Assembly (NCBI GenBank): GCA_964467985.1
Contig: CAYXTP010000006.1
Coordinates: forward strand, 124,001 to 188,000
Direction: 5' to 3'
From: GCA-2720975 sp964467985
Lineage (GTDB): Bacteria; Planctomycetota; UBA1135; GCA-002686595
Length of the DNA stretch: 64,000 bases
Below are positions 62,342 to 64,000 of this stretch, piece by piece (positions within the stretch are counted from its first letter, which is position 1; the number at the start of each line of letters is the position of its first letter). The position numbers and the translations under genes were made by a program. The notes under the pieces were generated by a model. That model was not told the DNA's origin. It searched no databases and saw only the letters and a list, made by a program, of their open reading frames with translations.

Positions 62342-63946
62342 GTGCCCAGCCGATCCCGCCTCCTCTGCTTGCCCGTGGGCCTGGGCCTCGTAGCCCTGCT
62401 TCTGGGTTGCCTACTGCCCGACTCCAGCGAGGTTCGGCGAACCCGGATCCTGGACGCCACTTGCGATGAAGTGCTGGGCCTGCTGCGCCGACTGCCCGAG
62501 GGCCCGACCTGGTCGCATTGGACGCCTTCCAAGCGTGCGGGGGGCTTGGCCCAAACGGCCTGCCTACCGGAGGCGGGCATCTGGTTCGATGTGCTCGCCG
62601 ATCCACCGCGCAAGGCGGCCATTCTCCTAGAGCCCACGCCCGAAGGCCTGAAGCTGGTGTGGTCGGACGTATCCCTGTGGGACGGCAATCCCCTCGGGCG
62701 TCTCGCAGCCTGGAAGGGAGAGGCACGCCGCGGGCAGGAGTTGGAGCGCAGCCTGCTCGAGCTGGAATCAACCTTGGAAGGACTGAGCCGCGCAGACTCT
62801 GCGGTGCCGGAGCCTGACGCTCAGGAGCCGCAGGTCGGCGAACCGCCCCCACCTCATGTGCTCCTGATCATCGCGGACGATCTGGGCTGGGACCTCCTAG
62901 AGGATTCCCACACGCCGAACTTGGATGCACTTGCCGCAGAAGGCATGACCTTTACGAACCTGTGGGTGACACCCAAGTGTGGACCGACGCGAGCCTCTAT
63001 GCTGACGGGACGTTTTCACTTCCGCATCGGCAACGGCGAGATCGCCAAACGTCACAAGAACCGCTCCATGGGCCTGGACGAGGTCACCCTGCCCGAACGC
63101 ATCGGTAGCCAACGCTCAGCGGCCTATGGGAAGTGGCACCTGGGAACCGCCGCGACGCATCCCAATGACAGCGGCTTCGGACACTACTCCGGTAGCCTCG
63201 GCAACCTGAACGGCAAGTCGTACACGTCCTGGCCCAAGGTCGAGGATGGCGAGGAGTCAACTTGCCAAGTCTACGCAACTCGAGATGTGACCGACGAGGC
63301 CCTGGCCTACGACGCGGCCTTCGAGTGGGTCGCCTACCACGCAGTACACACTCCGTTCCACGACCCCCCTCCCGAGTTGCATCCGAACACGCCTCTCGAC
63401 GGAACCCCGGAGACGCAGGTGCGAGCCATGACCGAGGCCCTCGATCTTGAGGTCGGGCGCCTGTTGGCCGGACACCCCGGCGCCTGGGTCTTCTTCTTGG
63501 GCGACAATGGGACCACATCCCTGGTGGGCGGCGGCAAGGGCTCGATGCTGGAGTCGGGCATCAACACGCCTCTGTTCGTGCGTGGCCCAGGAGTCAAGGC
63601 AGGATCGACGTCCGACGAACTCGTGAACGGAACCGATTTCTTCGCCACGATCGCAGAGATTTTCGGCGTGGCTGCGGATGCGCAGGATTCCATCAGTTTC
63701 CTGCCTGTTCTCAAAGGTGGTGCCGGAGCACGGGCATGGAATTATTCCTGCCTGTTCTACGAGCAGAAACCCGGCCGCCGCATGCACGCCATACGCGATG
63801 CGCAGTACAAGTTCGTGATCGACTTTCAGAAGCAGGAAAGCCTGTACTCCATGCCCGGTGAAGTCCTGATCGACCTGCAAGATGCGGGTGATGTACTGCT
63901 CGCGCGGCGCGAAGCACTGCGCGCGCTCATACCGCGCGGTTTCTAG
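62342..63946 (+). CDS. sulfatase lipoprotein with SRPBCC-like N-terminal domain
   Basis: 534 residues from the GTG at 62342, chosen for its lipoprotein signal (VPSRSRLLCLPVGLGLVALLLGC). Residues about 30-145 (RTRILDATCDEVLGLLRRLP, WSHWTPSKRAGG, ILLEPTPEGLKLVWSD, KGEARRGQELERSLLELEST) fit an SRPBCC/START-like lipid-binding fold. From 165 the sulfatase domain follows: HVLLIIADDLGWDLL, CGPTRASMLTGR with the formylglycine Cys213, and YGKWHLG. The order of metal ligands fits arylsulfatases, although LGDNGT is the only DN pair visible late. It would desulfate a substrate at the cell envelope. Confidence 0.85.
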   Translation: MPSRSRLLCLPVGLGLVALLLGCLLPDSSEVRRTRILDATCDEVLGLLRRLPEGPTWSHWTPSKRAGGLAQTACLPEAGIWFDVLADPPRKAAILLEPTPEGLKLVWSDVSLWDGNPLGRLAAWKGEARRGQELERSLLELESTLEGLSRADSAVPEPDAQEPQVGEPPPPHVLLIIADDLGWDLLEDSHTPNLDALAAEGMTFTNLWVTPKCGPTRASMLTGRFHFRIGNGEIAKRHKNRSMGLDEVTLPERIGSQRSAAYGKWHLGTAATHPNDSGFGHYSGSLGNLNGKSYTSWPKVEDGEESTCQVYATRDVTDEALAYDAAFEWVAYHAVHTPFHDPPPELHPNTPLDGTPETQVRAMTEALDLEVGRLLAGHPGAWVFFLGDNGTTSLVGGGKGSMLESGINTPLFVRGPGVKAGSTSDELVNGTDFFATIAEIFGVAADAQDSISFLPVLKGGAGARAWNYSCLFYEQKPGRRMHAIRDAQYKFVIDFQKQESLYSMPGEVLIDLQDAGDVLLARREALRALIPRGF

Positions 63947-64000
63947 CTCGACTGGCCGTGCCCGCCGCCGCCCGGTGTGCGCAGTTCGATTTCGCTGCCG
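63943..64000 (-). CDS. C-terminal end of a hydantoinase B / oxoprolinase-like protein, partial
   Basis: Only the last 18 codons are in the window. The frame reads GSEIELRTPGGGGHGQSS then TAG at 63945-63943. The (R/E)TPGGGG(Y/H)G tail is the usual end of HyuB/OplA-type subunits. Its stop overlaps the sulfatase stop in a convergent CTAG. Strand and family rest on this short stretch only. Confidence 0.5.
   Translation of the reverse strand, partial: GSEIELRTPGGGGHGQSS

Noticed and set aside
1..64000. CRISPR array, prophage, IS transposase or toxin-antitoxin module
   Set aside because: No spaced direct repeats, integrase, transposase or paired small toxin/antitoxin genes could be supported on either strand.

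Overview
This GC-rich window is ordinary bacterial chromosome. About 55 protein genes sit in short, tightly packed runs on both strands, with many 4-bp ATGA, GTGA or TTGA overlaps. There is one tRNA gene and no rRNA, prophage, CRISPR array or transposase. I infer a Gram-negative planctomycete-like organism, possibly from one of the deep marine lineages. The reasons are a DUF1573 lipoprotein, a formylglycine-fold lipoprotein, a Cys-type sulfatase, an Asp-box-free secreted protein with a planctomycete-style C-terminal domain, a zinc-finger-tailed ECF sigma factor beside a membrane Ser/Thr kinase, KDO synthesis (KdsA) and the futalosine menaquinone route. This placement is an inference, not read from a marker gene.

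Layout. 1-7 kb: GspE/PilB-type ATPase (cut by the window edge), DUF1573 lipoprotein, small lipoprotein, pyruvate phosphate dikinase. 7-17 kb: a large secreted protein, then a six-gene minus-strand signalling run (response regulator with degenerate GGDEF, FHA-like protein, Ser/Thr kinase, ECF sigma factor, two signal-anchored proteins), then YebC. 17.5-21.7 kb: rplM-rpsI with a terminator, and a membrane-protein operon with an FtsQ-like member. 21.8-33 kb: Ski2-like helicase, nucleophile-less alpha/beta hydrolase, RecQ, a degenerate peptidase-like protein, a carboxypeptidase-regulatory-repeat protein, RluD-type pseudouridine synthase, HD-GYP response regulator. 33-42 kb: formylglycine-fold lipoprotein, a solitary HslV-like peptidase, M17 aminopeptidase, OPT transporter, MqnB and an MqnD-DUF952 fusion. 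42-51 kb: mini Hc1 histone, EVE protein, two tandem GNATs, then a selenocysteine locus: tRNA-Sec(UCA), two unrelated genes, selD and selA. 50.7-64 kb: diacylglycerol-kinase-like protein, kdsA, alkaline-phosphatase-family protein, FliA/WhiG sigma factor, ybeY-HD hydrolase-phoH, cdsA-uppS, purA, a sulfatase with an SRPBCC-like N-terminus, and the very end of a hydantoinase-B-like gene.

Most notable. selD reads through an in-frame TGA at the catalytic position, so the selenium donor synthase is itself a selenoprotein and the plain ORF (starting at 49146) is too short. Two about 180-bp intergenic elements (6793-6972 and 24002-24182) share terminal inverted repeats and interior similarity, making a MITE-like family. 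MqnD carries a C-terminal DUF952 domain. The sulfatase appears fused to an SRPBCC-like lipid-binding domain. Several enzymes have lost a key residue (alpha/beta hydrolase, gluzincin-like protein, GGDEF domain).
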